Below are positions 23,663 through 32,271 of a stretch of DNA of 64,000 nt, in pieces; positions within the stretch are counted from its first letter, which is position 1; each line of letters starts with the position of its first letter. The stretch is from an uncultured Oscillospiraceae bacterium (GTDB lineage: Bacteria; Bacillota; Clostridia; Oscillospirales; Oscillospiraceae). A program made the translations under genes and the position numbers. The notes under the pieces are model-generated. The model was not told the origin of the DNA and made no database searches. It saw only the letters and a program-made list of their open reading frames with translations. The DNA is taken from contig CALXDD010000003.1 of the NCBI GenBank assembly GCA_944386985.1, forward strand, positions 81,036-145,035, read 5' to 3'.

Positions 23663-24175
23663 ATGCCTGCTGGTGAACGACGGCAGATAGAGGAACAACA
23701 GACGGAGCCGGAAGGACGACGAATGGATTGGAGAGAGGCGGAGGACCGGCTTCGACGGCGACGGAACAGAGGGCGGCGGCTGGCTGCGGCGGCGGCACTG
23801 GTGGTGGGCGGCGCGGCGCTGCTGTTCTGGCCGGTGCGCTGGGGCGGCCATATCTATGCGGTGCTGCTGGGACTGGCGCTGCTGCTGGCGGCGTCACTGC
23901 TGGCGGGACGGATGACCGAGGACGGCGGCACTCTGGACGAGGAGGTCCGCCGGGAGCTTGCGGTGCGCCGGCAGCAATTTCGGCGCCTGGGGGACTGGCT
24001 GGTGGGCATCGGCGTGGTGCTGCTGGTCAACGGCCTTTTGATGCTGACCCTCATGCGGGAGGACGGCACCCAGTGGGCGCTTGTACTGGGGATGATCCAG
24101 GCGGGACTCGGCTGCTTTCTGTGCCTTGAAATGTGGACTACCGTCCGGGCCTATCGCTGGATGCTGCGGGACTGA
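23663..24175 (+). CDS. Four-helix membrane protein of unknown function
   Basis: A 170-residue protein with a basic, Arg-rich cytoplasmic N-terminus (residues 1-38), four predicted membrane helices (about 40-57, 65-80, 113-130, 139-157), and a short tail. AAGGAGG lies 8 bases before the ATG. I do not recognise a family. It is flanked by terminators on both sides, so it is monocistronic. Confidence 0.8.
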   Translation: MPAGERRQIEEQQTEPEGRRMDWREAEDRLRRRRNRGRRLAAAAALVVGGAALLFWPVRWGGHIYAVLLGLALLLAASLLAGRMTEDGGTLDEEVRRELAVRRQQFRRLGDWLVGIGVVLLVNGLLMLTLMREDGTQWALVLGMIQAGLGCFLCLEMWTTVRAYRWMLRD

Positions 24176-24179
24176 GAAT

Positions 24180-24212
24180 AAAAAGCGGATCTGGTTTCCA
24201 GATCCGCTTTTT
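24180..24212. terminator. Bidirectional terminator
   Basis: A 15-bp perfect stem (24180-24194 with 24198-24212) with A5/T5 flanks serves the plus-strand membrane protein gene and the minus-strand SLH-GH18 gene. Confidence 0.92.
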
Positions 24213-24233
24213 CTTTTAAGAAAGTATACGTTC

Positions 24234-25943
24234 TCAGCCCGCCTTCTGGTCCAGTACCGCCTGCCACACATTGTAGTGGAGACCTTCCTCCTCATAGGTG
24301 GGGATGCTGCCCACATACCAGAGGGAGACGCCGTCGATGCCGAACATGCGTGCCAGCCGGATCTTCTCGGTGACGGACCGGGCGTCCTCATACCAGATGG
24401 TGTAGCGGGTACCGTCCTCGATGGAATAGGTGACGTAGGGGACCTTGTCCATATCGTCCCAGCCTATCACCGCCGACTGCTGCTGCAGCCTCTTTACCAG
24501 AGTAGAGGGAGAGGGGGCGAAACGGTCGGTGCTGGCAATTTTGCCATCCTCGTCTACCTGATACCCGGAGGAGTCAATGGAGACAGCGAGGGCCGCCTTG
24601 CTCAAATCCTGAAGACCGGTGTCCGGGTCGGTGAGAGCCACCAGGGCGCCGTACACGTCGGTGAGACCGGCGGAGGGGTTGGAATTGTCCAGAGCATCAC
24701 GGCCCACATAGTAGTCAGGGATGGTGAAGTCATAGTCGTGGGCCATGAGGATCACCTTGTCCGCAACTTCTCCGATGGCCCGATAGTCATAGCCGTCGTA
24801 CCAGGTGTCGTCGGAGACGCAGACATAGAGAACCTGATCGTTCTTCATCATGCTCCGCAGCTGCTGGAGGAAGTCTACAAAGGCATCCTTTATGCCGTCC
24901 CGGTCTCTGAGTCCCTCGAAGTCGATGGTGACACCGGCATAATCCACAGCCCCCTGGGCAATGGCCTGGGCGGCCTGGGTGCGGCGCTCTTCTGTGGACA
25001 AAGCGGCGGCCAGGTCGTTGGTCTCGGTGCCGTCAGACAAGGTCAGAGAGTCGTAGGTGGAGGTAAAGAAGCTGAGATTGCAGGGAGTACCGTGTTCGGC
25101 AAAGTAGCCGGTGGCCAGCTCAAAACCATCGGGAACGGCCCAGCTGTTGTCCCCGGTCCTCTCTGTCAGCAGATAGGGAACACCGTCCTTCCCCACCTCC
25201 AGCCGGGACCAGCCGACAGATACCGCGTCCATTCCGGCGGTCAGGTCGATCTTGCTGTAGGAGGACAGGGCGTAGAAGCCGTGAATCCAGTCGAGAGAAC
25301 TGGTGAAGCGCTGGTAAGTCCGTACCAGCAGGGCCGCGGCCTGCTCCCGGGTGGCGGTGCCGTCGGGACGGAAGGTGCCGTTCCCGTTGCCCTGGAGAAT
25401 GCCCAGGGTATATGCTACCAGGATATACCCGGCGTCAGCGTCGGAGTAGGACACGTCCGTGAAAGGATTCTTCTCCTGCTTTTCCACAGCGGCCTTTGCG
25501 AGGGACTGATACCCCAGGCCCCGGACCATCATCTCCGCCATCTCCCCCCGGGTGATGGGAGCGGTGGGGCGGAAGGTACCGCCGGCATCCACAGCACCAT
25601 GGGTAAGAAGGGCCTCAATATAGGGGATGTAGAACTCATTGGTGCAGTCGGAGAAGGAGGAGGTGGTGACGTCCGCCGGTTCCCAGGAGAAGAAGCGGCA
25701 CAGAGCCACGGCAAACTCCGACCGGGTCAGACTCTTCCCAAGTCCAAAGGTGCCGTCGGGATAGCCGGTAAAGAGACCGGCGGCGGTGGCCTGCTGGATC
25801 TCCCCGTAGGCCCAGTGGCCGGAGGGAACGTCGGAGTAGATGCCGTCGGCCATGGCGCCGGGGGCCAGACTGGCGCTCAGCGCCAGCGTCAAACAAAGGG
25901 CAATTAAAATCGAGGCAAATGAGCGGCGGGTCATGAAAAACAC
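24234..25943 (-). CDS. SLH-domain protein with C-terminal GH18-like domain
   Basis: A 569-residue exported protein. A signal peptide (about residues 1-32, ending AMADG) is followed by three S-layer homology repeats (about 35-215; the first contains SGHWAYGEIQQATAAGLFTG), which bind cell-wall polymer. The C-terminal 330 residues form a glycosyl hydrolase 18-type barrel like that of spore peptidoglycan hydrolases (YaaH/SleL-like), with the catalytic Glu in YAGVTIDFEGL and a late GIDGVSLWYVG block. It is likely a surface-attached peptidoglycan or glycan hydrolase. An ATG three codons in (25934) is an equally possible start. Confidence 0.88.
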   Translation of the reverse strand: MFFMTRRSFASILIALCLTLALSASLAPGAMADGIYSDVPSGHWAYGEIQQATAAGLFTGYPDGTFGLGKSLTRSEFAVALCRFFSWEPADVTTSSFSDCTNEFYIPYIEALLTHGAVDAGGTFRPTAPITRGEMAEMMVRGLGYQSLAKAAVEKQEKNPFTDVSYSDADAGYILVAYTLGILQGNGNGTFRPDGTATREQAAALLVRTYQRFTSSLDWIHGFYALSSYSKIDLTAGMDAVSVGWSRLEVGKDGVPYLLTERTGDNSWAVPDGFELATGYFAEHGTPCNLSFFTSTYDSLTLSDGTETNDLAAALSTEERRTQAAQAIAQGAVDYAGVTIDFEGLRDRDGIKDAFVDFLQQLRSMMKNDQVLYVCVSDDTWYDGYDYRAIGEVADKVILMAHDYDFTIPDYYVGRDALDNSNPSAGLTDVYGALVALTDPDTGLQDLSKAALAVSIDSSGYQVDEDGKIASTDRFAPSPSTLVKRLQQQSAVIGWDDMDKVPYVTYSIEDGTRYTIWYEDARSVTEKIRLARMFGIDGVSLWYVGSIPTYEEEGLHYNVWQAVLDQKAG

Positions 25944-26051
25944 CCCTTTCCTCCACAGGAAAATGATTACTTTTACTATACTCCAGGGAGAAAATTATGT
26001 CAACAATTGGGCGGCGAAAACGGACAGCCGTCGGAAAAACAGAACAGCAAA

Positions 26052-26103
26052 ATCAAGAAAAGCATGAGGGAGCCTGCCGGCACATCCGGCAGGCTCCCTC
26101 ATG
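26052..26103 (-). terminator. Terminator after the carbohydrate kinase gene
   Basis: An 18-bp perfect stem (26063-26080 with 26086-26103). On the minus strand it is followed by CTTTTCTTGATTTT. Confidence 0.85.
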
Positions 26104-26108
26104 GTTGT

Positions 26109-27071
26109 TCAGACATTCCGTCCCAGCGCGGCCAGAAGATCCGCCTCAGGGACGATGGCAGGGATGCCGCCGCGCTTCTCCGTGGAGAGGCTGGAGGCCA
26201 TGGAGGCAAAGGCGGCGATGTCCGCCAGCTCCGCCTCCGTCAACTCCTCCGGCGCTTTCCCCAGCTTCAAAAGACGGCTGACGGCGCTGCCGCCGAAGAT
26301 ATCCCCTGCGCCGGTAGTGTCGATGGTGTTGGTGGGGGGACAGGGGGCATGGACGGCAGCCTTGGCGTTGGCTATGTAGCAGCCCTTGGGGCCGAGAGTC
26401 ACCATGGCCAGCTTCACGTCAAACTCCTCCAGCAGGCGGCGGGCGCCCTCCTCCTCGCCGCAGCCCCAGAGGAACTCCACCTCATTGTCGCTGATCTTTA
26501 CCACATCCGCCTGGTGAAGGCCCCATAGGATCTGCTCTTTTGCCTCCTCCTCGCTGTTCCACAAAGGGGGGCGGAGGTTGGGATCAAAGGTGATGAGCTT
26601 GCCCCGCTCCTTGGCGTAGGCCACCGCCTTTTGGGTGGCGGTGCGTACCGGTTCCCCGGTGAGACTGAGGGTTCCGAAGTGGAAGGCACGGCTCTCGTCA
26701 ATCAGGGACAGATCCAGCTCTTCCCAGGTCAGGCAGGTGTCCGCCCCGGGCTTTCGGGCAAAGCTGAAGGACCGGTCTCCCTCCGGGGAGAAGGTGACAA
26801 AAGCCAGGGTGGTGAAAACAGACGGGTCCACCACGATGCCGCGGGTCTCAATGCCGGCATCAGTGAGGGTACGGAGCAGCAGATGGCCGAAGGCGTCGTC
26901 ACCGACTTTGCCTAAAAAAGCGGTGCGCTGTCCGTAGGCGGTGAGAGCGGCCAGAAAGTTTCCCGGCGCGCCGCCGGGGTTGGCCTCCATGACAGGATAT
27001 CCGGCGTCGTTGCTGCCCTTGGTGGCAAAGTCAATGAGCAGCTCGCCGATGGCGGTGATATCGTAAGGCAT
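26109..27071 (-). CDS. PfkB-family carbohydrate kinase (fructokinase-like)
   Basis: A 320-residue sugar kinase from the ATG at 27071, preceded by AGGAGG; longer in-frame extensions run through non-coding DNA. The N-terminal GGAPGNFLAAL block is the PfkB signature 1 region, and NTIDTTGAGDIFGG carries the anion hole and catalytic Asp. GELLIDF near the start and the PGGAPGN block are typical of bacterial fructokinases (ScrK-like). It is monocistronic, so the sugar is not given by context. Confidence 0.9.
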   Translation of the reverse strand: MPYDITAIGELLIDFATKGSNDAGYPVMEANPGGAPGNFLAALTAYGQRTAFLGKVGDDAFGHLLLRTLTDAGIETRGIVVDPSVFTTLAFVTFSPEGDRSFSFARKPGADTCLTWEELDLSLIDESRAFHFGTLSLTGEPVRTATQKAVAYAKERGKLITFDPNLRPPLWNSEEEAKEQILWGLHQADVVKISDNEVEFLWGCGEEEGARRLLEEFDVKLAMVTLGPKGCYIANAKAAVHAPCPPTNTIDTTGAGDIFGGSAVSRLLKLGKAPEELTEAELADIAAFASMASSLSTEKRGGIPAIVPEADLLAALGRNV

Positions 27072-27134
27072 CCCAAATCCCTCCTGTTGAATGTTGTCTC
27101 TTATTATAGGAGAAATGGCGGAAAAATGCAACGG

Positions 27135-27165
27135 AAAAACCGCCTTCCACCGTGGTGGAAAGCGG
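27135..27165 (-). terminator. Terminator after the ThrE-type exporter genes
   Basis: CCGCCTTCCACC (27140-27151) pairs with GGTGGAAAGCGG (27154-27165), with one mismatch. On the minus strand TTTTT follows. Confidence 0.8.
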
Positions 27166-27186
27166 CTGAAGTCCTGTAAGCAGCAC

Positions 27187-27627
27187 CTATCGGAGAAGGA
27201 GGTAGAGGCGGTGAAACACATGGAGAATGGCCATCATGCACAGCATCCCGCCGGCAATGGCCCCCGCAAGGAGAAGGGTGTTCATGCCCTGGCTGCTGAA
27301 GGCCTCCCACTGGGCGCTGACGGCGTACTGCATGGTGGTATAGAGAGAGCCGCCGGGGATCAGGGGGATGGAGGCGGACACCAGAAATACCGTAGCGGGG
27401 GATTTTTTCACCCGGGCCATAATTTCGGCGTACAGGGTAAGAGCCAGGGAGGAGACAAAGAACCGGGGGACGTCCCAGGGAGTCAGCAGTCCCGCCAGGA
27501 GATAGACGCCCCAGGCCAGAAGGCCGCCCATGGCAGCGGGGAAGAGCCGGTCCCGCCGGACGTTGAAGAGCAGGGAAAAGCCCAGGGACCCGATAAAGGC
27601 GGTTACCAATTGAATTACATATGTCAT
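27187..27627 (-). CDS. Threonine/serine exporter ThrE, small subunit (YjjB-like)
   Basis: A 146-residue membrane protein with four or five predicted helices, matching the ThrE_2 (YjjB) half of split threonine/serine exporters. Typical are SLGFSLLFNVRRDRL near the N-terminus and the LVSASIPLIPGGSLYTTM segment. It starts 4 bases after the YjjP-like gene ends and should form one transporter with it. Substrate assignment rests on the family. Confidence 0.88.
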   Translation of the reverse strand: MTYVIQLVTAFIGSLGFSLLFNVRRDRLFPAAMGGLLAWGVYLLAGLLTPWDVPRFFVSSLALTLYAEIMARVKKSPATVFLVSASIPLIPGGSLYTTMQYAVSAQWEAFSSQGMNTLLLAGAIAGGMLCMMAILHVFHRLYLLLR

Positions 27628-27631
27628 GGCC

Positions 27632-28411
27632 TCACCCCCCGATCACCGACGCCGCCACGAAGCCGGCGGCAATGGTCATGGACAGCAGCACCGCCTCTAA
27701 AAACCGGAGCAGGCCGGAGATGGTGTCCCCATTGAAAAGGTCCCGCAGGGAGTTGGTGAGCATGATGCCGGGAATCAGCAGCATGATGTTGCCGATATTG
27801 ATTTTTTCCACCGAGTCCCCAAGACCCCACTGGACGGCCAGAAAGGACAGAAGTCCCCCAAAACCGGAGCAGAGAAGAGCGGCTAAAAAGCTGTTGAGTT
27901 CCAGCCACTTGAGTCCCGCGTCCACGCACTTGAGCAGCACGCCGATGATGGCGGAGGCGATGGCGTCCCGCCAGGAGCCGCCGAAAAAGAGGGTGAAGGA
28001 GGCGGAGACCAGAGCCCAGATGGCAAGCTGGGCAGGAAAGCTGTGACTGGGGGTGCTGCGGATGCGCTCCAGAGCGCTCTCCACTGTGGCCATGGGGGGC
28101 AGGCGTTCCGCAATGAGGCGGGACAGCTCATTCAGCCGTTCCAGCCGCCTCAGGTCAAACTGCAGTCCGGAGATCCGCCGTGTTTGTGTGACGGTGCCGA
28201 AGGCCTTGCCGGAGATGGTGACCACAATGGAGGAGGTGATGGTGAACACGTCCACCCGCTCCGCACCATAGGCAAGGCAGACCCGGCGGATGCTGTCCTC
28301 CACCCGGCTGACCTCCGCGCCGGAGCGGAGCATCTGCTCCCCGATGGACAGAGCGTTGCTGAGATATTCATTGGCATAGTCCACTGCCTGCTGATCGGGA
28401 TGGGGACACAT
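27632..28411 (-). CDS. Threonine/serine exporter ThrE, large subunit (YjjP-like)
   Basis: A 259-residue protein of the ThrE (YjjP) family. The cytoplasmic first half has the conserved MLRSGAEVSRVEDSIRR and ERVDVFTITSSIVVTI segments; the second half has five membrane helices, including the LLIPGIMLTNSLRDL motif. The ATG at 28411 has AGGAGGT six bases before it; an ATG at 28417 is too close, and the much longer frame upstream is not coding-like. It is the first gene of a two-gene operon. Confidence 0.9.
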   Translation of the reverse strand: MCPHPDQQAVDYANEYLSNALSIGEQMLRSGAEVSRVEDSIRRVCLAYGAERVDVFTITSSIVVTISGKAFGTVTQTRRISGLQFDLRRLERLNELSRLIAERLPPMATVESALERIRSTPSHSFPAQLAIWALVSASFTLFFGGSWRDAIASAIIGVLLKCVDAGLKWLELNSFLAALLCSGFGGLLSFLAVQWGLGDSVEKINIGNIMLLIPGIMLTNSLRDLFNGDTISGLLRFLEAVLLSMTIAAGFVAASVIGG

Positions 28412-28670
28412 GGCCATACCTCCTATGGATAAGCTTGGGAAGAATCCCGAGAGAGTATAGCACAGATCCCGGCCTTTCTGCAACCGCTTTTGTTGGAAAA
28501 AACAGGGAAAATATGGGGAAATTTCCGAAAAGTTTTGTCTGGCGGTACAAAATAAAGATCTGTTCTCCGGAGGGGGACGGGAAAATTTGGAGAGCGGACG
28601 GGATTTCTCTTGCATTTTCAGAAAAATGGTGTAGGATATAGTGCAGAAAATAATGAAATGAGGCGTATTC

Positions 28671-29801
28671 ATGACAAAAGTAGACGTGATCTCCGGCTTC
28701 CTGGGCGCAGGCAAGACCACGCTGATCAAGAAACTGATTCAGGAGGCCCTCCAGGGGGAGCAGATCGTGCTGATCGAAAACGAGTTCGGGGAGATCGGCA
28801 TTGACGGCGGCTTCCTCAAGGAGGCGGGCATCCAGATCAGTGAGATGAACTCCGGCTGCATTTGCTGCTCCCTGGTGGGTGACTTCGGTAAGGCCCTGCA
28901 CCAGGTGATGGAGCAGTTCCACCCTGACCGCATCCTCATCGAGCCCTCCGGCGTGGGCAAGCTGTCCGACGTGCTGAAGGCTGTGGCCGATGTGGCGGTG
29001 AAGGAGCCGGATATGGCCCTCGGCAGCGCCATTACTGTGGCCGACGGCACCAAATGCAAGGTCTATATGAAGAACTTCGGCGAGTTCTACAACAACCAGG
29101 TAGAGAGCGCCGGCACCATCGTCCTCAGCCGCACCCAGAAGATGGATGCGGCCAAGCTGGAGGAGACGGCGGCCCTGCTGCGGGAGAAGAACCCCAAGGC
29201 GGCCATCATCACCACTCCCTGGGACCAGCTCAGCGGAGAGCAGATCCTCTCCGCCATGGACCGGCGGGGCGAGCTGGAAGAGGAGCTTTTAGAGGAGGCC
29301 CGGCAACACGAGGAGGAGCACCACGGTCATCACGATCATGACCACGATCATCACGATCATGGGGACCATGGCCACGAGCACCACCACGATCACGGCCCCG
29401 ACTGTACCTGCGGCTGCCACGACCATGACCATGCACATCATGATCATGACCACGAGCACCACCACGACCACGGTCCCGACTGCACCTGCGGCTGTCACGA
29501 CCATGACCACCATCATCACCACCATGCCGACGAGGTCTTCACCAGTTGGGGCGTGGAGACGCCCAAGACTTTCCGGGAGGAGGAGATCCGCCATGCCCTC
29601 ACGGAGCTGGACAGCGGCAAATACGGCGCGGTGCTGCGGGCCAAAGGAATTGTGCCCTGCGACGACGGCACCTGGCTCCACTTCGACCATGTGCCGGAGG
29701 AGCAGGAGATTCGCCGGGGCGGCGCGGACTACACCGGCCGGCTGTGTGTCATCGGCTCCAAGCTGGATGAGGCGGGGCTGAAGGCCCTCTTTGGGGTGTA
29801 A
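28671..29801 (+). CDS. CobW/COG0523 family GTPase with His/Cys-rich tandem repeat
   Basis: A 376-residue metal-trafficking GTPase. The P-loop is GFLGAGKTT (about residues 9-17), the conserved metal site is GCICC (62-66), and the G4-like region is SRTQKMD. Between G domain and C-terminal domain, residues 213-285 form a His/Asp-rich loop holding two copies of a 26-residue repeat that includes GPDCTCGC. The CobW_C domain follows (about 288-376). COG0523 proteins deliver or buffer Zn, Co or other metals; the His/Cys insert suggests strong metal storage. The next CobW-like gene begins 3 bases after its stop. Confidence 0.93.
   Translation: MTKVDVISGFLGAGKTTLIKKLIQEALQGEQIVLIENEFGEIGIDGGFLKEAGIQISEMNSGCICCSLVGDFGKALHQVMEQFHPDRILIEPSGVGKLSDVLKAVADVAVKEPDMALGSAITVADGTKCKVYMKNFGEFYNNQVESAGTIVLSRTQKMDAAKLEETAALLREKNPKAAIITTPWDQLSGEQILSAMDRRGELEEELLEEARQHEEEHHGHHDHDHDHHDHGDHGHEHHHDHGPDCTCGCHDHDHAHHDHDHEHHHDHGPDCTCGCHDHDHHHHHHADEVFTSWGVETPKTFREEEIRHALTELDSGKYGAVLRAKGIVPCDDGTWLHFDHVPEEQEIRRGGADYTGRLCVIGSKLDEAGLKALFGV
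29373..29528 (+). repeat. 78-bp in-frame tandem repeat (two copies) in the CobW gene
   Basis: Copies at 29373-29450 and 29451-29528 encode HEHHHDHGPDCTCGCHDHDH followed by a variable His/Asp tail. The first 60 bases are nearly identical apart from synonymous changes; the ends diverge. Such a repeat can expand or contract by recombination. Confidence 0.85.
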
Positions 29802-29804
29802 GCC

Positions 29805-30737
29805 ATGCGGGAAATTCCTGTTTATATGATTGTGGGCTTTCTGGACAGCGGAAAGACCCGTTTCATCAACGGGGTGCTGGAGGAGGGCTTTGCCCGGGAC
29901 GACCGGACCATCCTCCTCTCCTGCGAGGAGGGGGAGGAGTCCTATGAAAAGCGGGCCCTGGACAATGTGACGGTGGTCACGGCGGAGGACCTGGAGGAGC
30001 TGACGCCCGCCTATCTCACCTCTCTGGAGAAGAAGTACAAGCCGGACCAGATTCTGGTGGAATATAACGGCATGTGGTCCTTAGAGGAGTTCTGTACCAG
30101 GCGGCTGCCCAAGAACTGGACCCTCTACCAGATTATGTGTATGGTGGAGGCCCCCACTTTCGCTCTCTACACTCAGAACATGGGGCAGATGATGATGGAG
30201 AAGATCCGGGCGGCGGATATGATCGTCTTCAACCGCTGCACCGACGAGTTGAAGACGGCCCTCCGCAAGCGGAATCTCCGGATGGTGAACCGTCAGGCAG
30301 ACATCTTTTTAGAGGCTCCAGACGGCCAGGCGGAGGACTACCGGGACGGAACCGTCTCCGCCTTCGACCGCAGCCAGAGTGTCATTGAGATCCCTGACGA
30401 GGACTTCGGCGTGTGGTATGTGGAGGTGATGGACGAGCCCTCCCTCTATAAGGACCGCACCGTGAAGTTCAAGGGTGTGGTGTGCCAGGACAAGCGGTTT
30501 GGCGGCTATTTCACCGTGGGCCGCCACGCCATGGTCTGCTGCGCCGAGGACATCACCTACCTGGGGCTGCCCTGCGAGGCGGATCACGGGGAGCAGTATG
30601 CCACCCGGGATTGGGTGGAGGTGACGGCCAAGGTGGAGGTGCGCTATTGGCCGGTGTATCACGGGGAGGGGCCCGTGCTGGTGGCGACGGAGATCCGCCG
30701 CTGCGAGAAGCCGGAGCCGGAACTGGTACAATTTTAA
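29805..30737 (+). CDS. CobW-like P-loop protein with C-terminal DUF1980-like domain
   Basis: A 310-residue protein. The N-terminal half is a CobW-like GTPase fold with P-loop GFLDSGKTRF (about residues 11-20), but it lacks the CxCC metal motif. The C-terminal half (about 205-300), with VKFKGVVCQDKRFGGYFTVGRH and then MVCCAEDITYLGLPC, resembles the DUF1980/TIGR03943 domain that is usually linked to a permease. In such systems a CobW-like GTPase and the DUF1980 protein are often neighbours, with a suspected role in metal or cofactor trafficking. Here the two are fused and paired with a His-rich CobW protein. Confidence 0.85.
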   Translation: MREIPVYMIVGFLDSGKTRFINGVLEEGFARDDRTILLSCEEGEESYEKRALDNVTVVTAEDLEELTPAYLTSLEKKYKPDQILVEYNGMWSLEEFCTRRLPKNWTLYQIMCMVEAPTFALYTQNMGQMMMEKIRAADMIVFNRCTDELKTALRKRNLRMVNRQADIFLEAPDGQAEDYRDGTVSAFDRSQSVIEIPDEDFGVWYVEVMDEPSLYKDRTVKFKGVVCQDKRFGGYFTVGRHAMVCCAEDITYLGLPCEADHGEQYATRDWVEVTAKVEVRYWPVYHGEGPVLVATEIRRCEKPEPELVQF

Positions 30738-30855
30738 GAGAATGCGGGGCGGGGAGCTTTCTCCCCGCCTTTCCGCTGAAAAAGCGCCCCTTTTCTGGAA
30801 CGATGGGGGCAATTTTCCGGTCTTATTAGGTAGAGAGACCGAAAGGAGGCAGCCT

Positions 30856-31416
30856 ATGGATGACAAAAAGATCATCGAGCTCTATTTTGCCCGCAGTCAG
30901 GATGCTCTGCACGCGGTGAGCGAGAAATACGGCCCCTACTGCCGGGCTATCGCCTGGAACATTCTGGGCAGTGACCAGGATGCCGACGAGTGCGTCAACG
31001 ACACCTGGCTGCGCTCCTGGGAGGCCATCCCGCCCCAGCGGCCCAGCCATCTGTCCGTCTTTCTGGGAAAGATTACCCGGAATTTGGCCCTGAATCGCTG
31101 GGCCGCCCATAAGGCAAAGAAGCGGGGGGCCGGAGAAGTGCCCCTCGCGCTGGTGGAGTTGGAGGAGTGTGTGGCCGGGGGAGAGGGGCCGGAGGAGGCT
31201 CTGGACGAAAAGGTCCTCACGGAGGCCATCGCCGCCTATCTCCGCACCCAGCCCATGCTGCGGCGGATGGTGTTCATCCGGCGGTACTGGTACTTCAACA
31301 CAGTGCCGGTGATTGCCAGGCAGCTGTCCATGGCGGAGGGGACTGTCAAGTCCGCGCTCTACCGGATGCGCCGGGAGCTGAAGGAATATCTGGAAAAGGA
31401 GGGGATCACGCTGTGA
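30856..31416 (+). CDS. Sigma-70 family RNA polymerase sigma factor (ECF-like)
   Basis: A 186-residue small sigma factor from ATG 30856, with AAAGGAGG before it. Region 2 covers about residues 10-85 (DADECVNDTWLRSWEAIPPQRP) and region 4 about 125-180, with helix-turn-helix VIARQLSMAEGTVKSALYRMRRELK. It lacks sigma regions 1 and 3, as ECF factors do. The following gene overlaps its stop and encodes a single-pass membrane protein, the usual place for a cognate anti-sigma factor. Its targets are not evident. Confidence 0.9.
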   Translation: MDDKKIIELYFARSQDALHAVSEKYGPYCRAIAWNILGSDQDADECVNDTWLRSWEAIPPQRPSHLSVFLGKITRNLALNRWAAHKAKKRGAGEVPLALVELEECVAGGEGPEEALDEKVLTEAIAAYLRTQPMLRRMVFIRRYWYFNTVPVIARQLSMAEGTVKSALYRMRRELKEYLEKEGITL

Positions 31417-32180
31417 AAAGTGAAAAGCTGCTGCGGGCCATGAACGACCTGCCGGAGCATCTGATCGCAGAGGGGAACGTCCGGCGGCATCCTCTGATCC
31501 GCATCGCCGCCGTGGCGGTGTGTCTTCTGTTGCTGGTTTCGGGCCTGTATCCCTATTTCCGGAGCCGGGGGCAGAGCGGGGACGGCATGGCGATAGGCGT
31601 CACGGTGAACGGAGCGCTCTATGAAATCCACGCCCCCGGCAGCGCCGCGGCCCGGCAGACGGGTCTGCCGGATGTTATTGGGGAGGAAATGGTAGGGCTC
31701 CAGGTGGAAACCATTGACCAGGGAGCAGTCTGCCAGTACCGGCCTGTGGAGAACCAGCGGGCGGTGTACATCCTGGAGCAGGAGAATGGCGTGCTTCGCT
31801 ACCTCATTTTTACCGGCTATTACATACCCGGAGACAACGGCAACGCCCATGTGGAGGCGGACCAGATGTTCCTGACCTACGGGGTCACCGGACCGGAGGA
31901 CCTTGCCTCCGTCAGCTGGGGGGAAGAGACGGTGACGGATACGGCATTCCTTGCGGATTTCTTCCATACCTTTACCAGTCTCTCCGGGGCCGATTGTTAC
32001 GGACAGCTGGACTTTTCGGAGCAGCTGGATGACGGCAAGGGAGGGGTCGCGGTGTGGATCGAGACGGCCAGCGGCCTGCGCTGGAGCGGGATCTACAGTG
32101 AGACCACCAGCGTGTTCTCCTGGTGCGGAAATCATTATCTGTTGGAGGAGAGCCCTCTGGCCGGAGCGGAGGCCAGCTGA
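31413..32180 (+). CDS. Single-pass membrane protein, putative anti-sigma partner
   Basis: A 255-residue protein starting at GTG 31413, inside the sigma gene stop, with AAAGGAGGGG upstream. A short cytoplasmic N-terminus (about residues 1-28) precedes one membrane helix (about 29-48) and a 200-residue extracellular domain. No zinc-binding anti-sigma motif (HxxxCxxC) is present, and I do not recognise the external domain. The role as sigma regulator is inferred from overlap and topology. Confidence 0.75.
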   Translation: MKSEKLLRAMNDLPEHLIAEGNVRRHPLIRIAAVAVCLLLLVSGLYPYFRSRGQSGDGMAIGVTVNGALYEIHAPGSAAARQTGLPDVIGEEMVGLQVETIDQGAVCQYRPVENQRAVYILEQENGVLRYLIFTGYYIPGDNGNAHVEADQMFLTYGVTGPEDLASVSWGEETVTDTAFLADFFHTFTSLSGADCYGQLDFSEQLDDGKGGVAVWIETASGLRWSGIYSETTSVFSWCGNHYLLEESPLAGAEAS

Positions 32181-32212
32181 CAAAGGTGAGCCTATTGAGA
32201 AGCGGCACACAT

Positions 32213-32255
32213 AAAAAGATGGAGCGTTTTCGATCAGAAAGCGCTCCATCTTTTT
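32213..32255. terminator. Bidirectional terminator
   Basis: A 14-bp perfect stem (32213-32226 with 32242-32255) with A5/T5 flanks ends the sigma operon (plus) and the dlt-like operon (minus). Confidence 0.92.
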
Positions 32256-32271
32256 CGTGTCTGTGAGTTGG

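Noticed and set aside
28412-28729. N-terminal extension of the ThrE large subunit upstream of 28411
   Set aside because: The extra 106 codons are not coding-like, overlap the divergent CobW start, and a well-placed AGGAGGT supports 28411.
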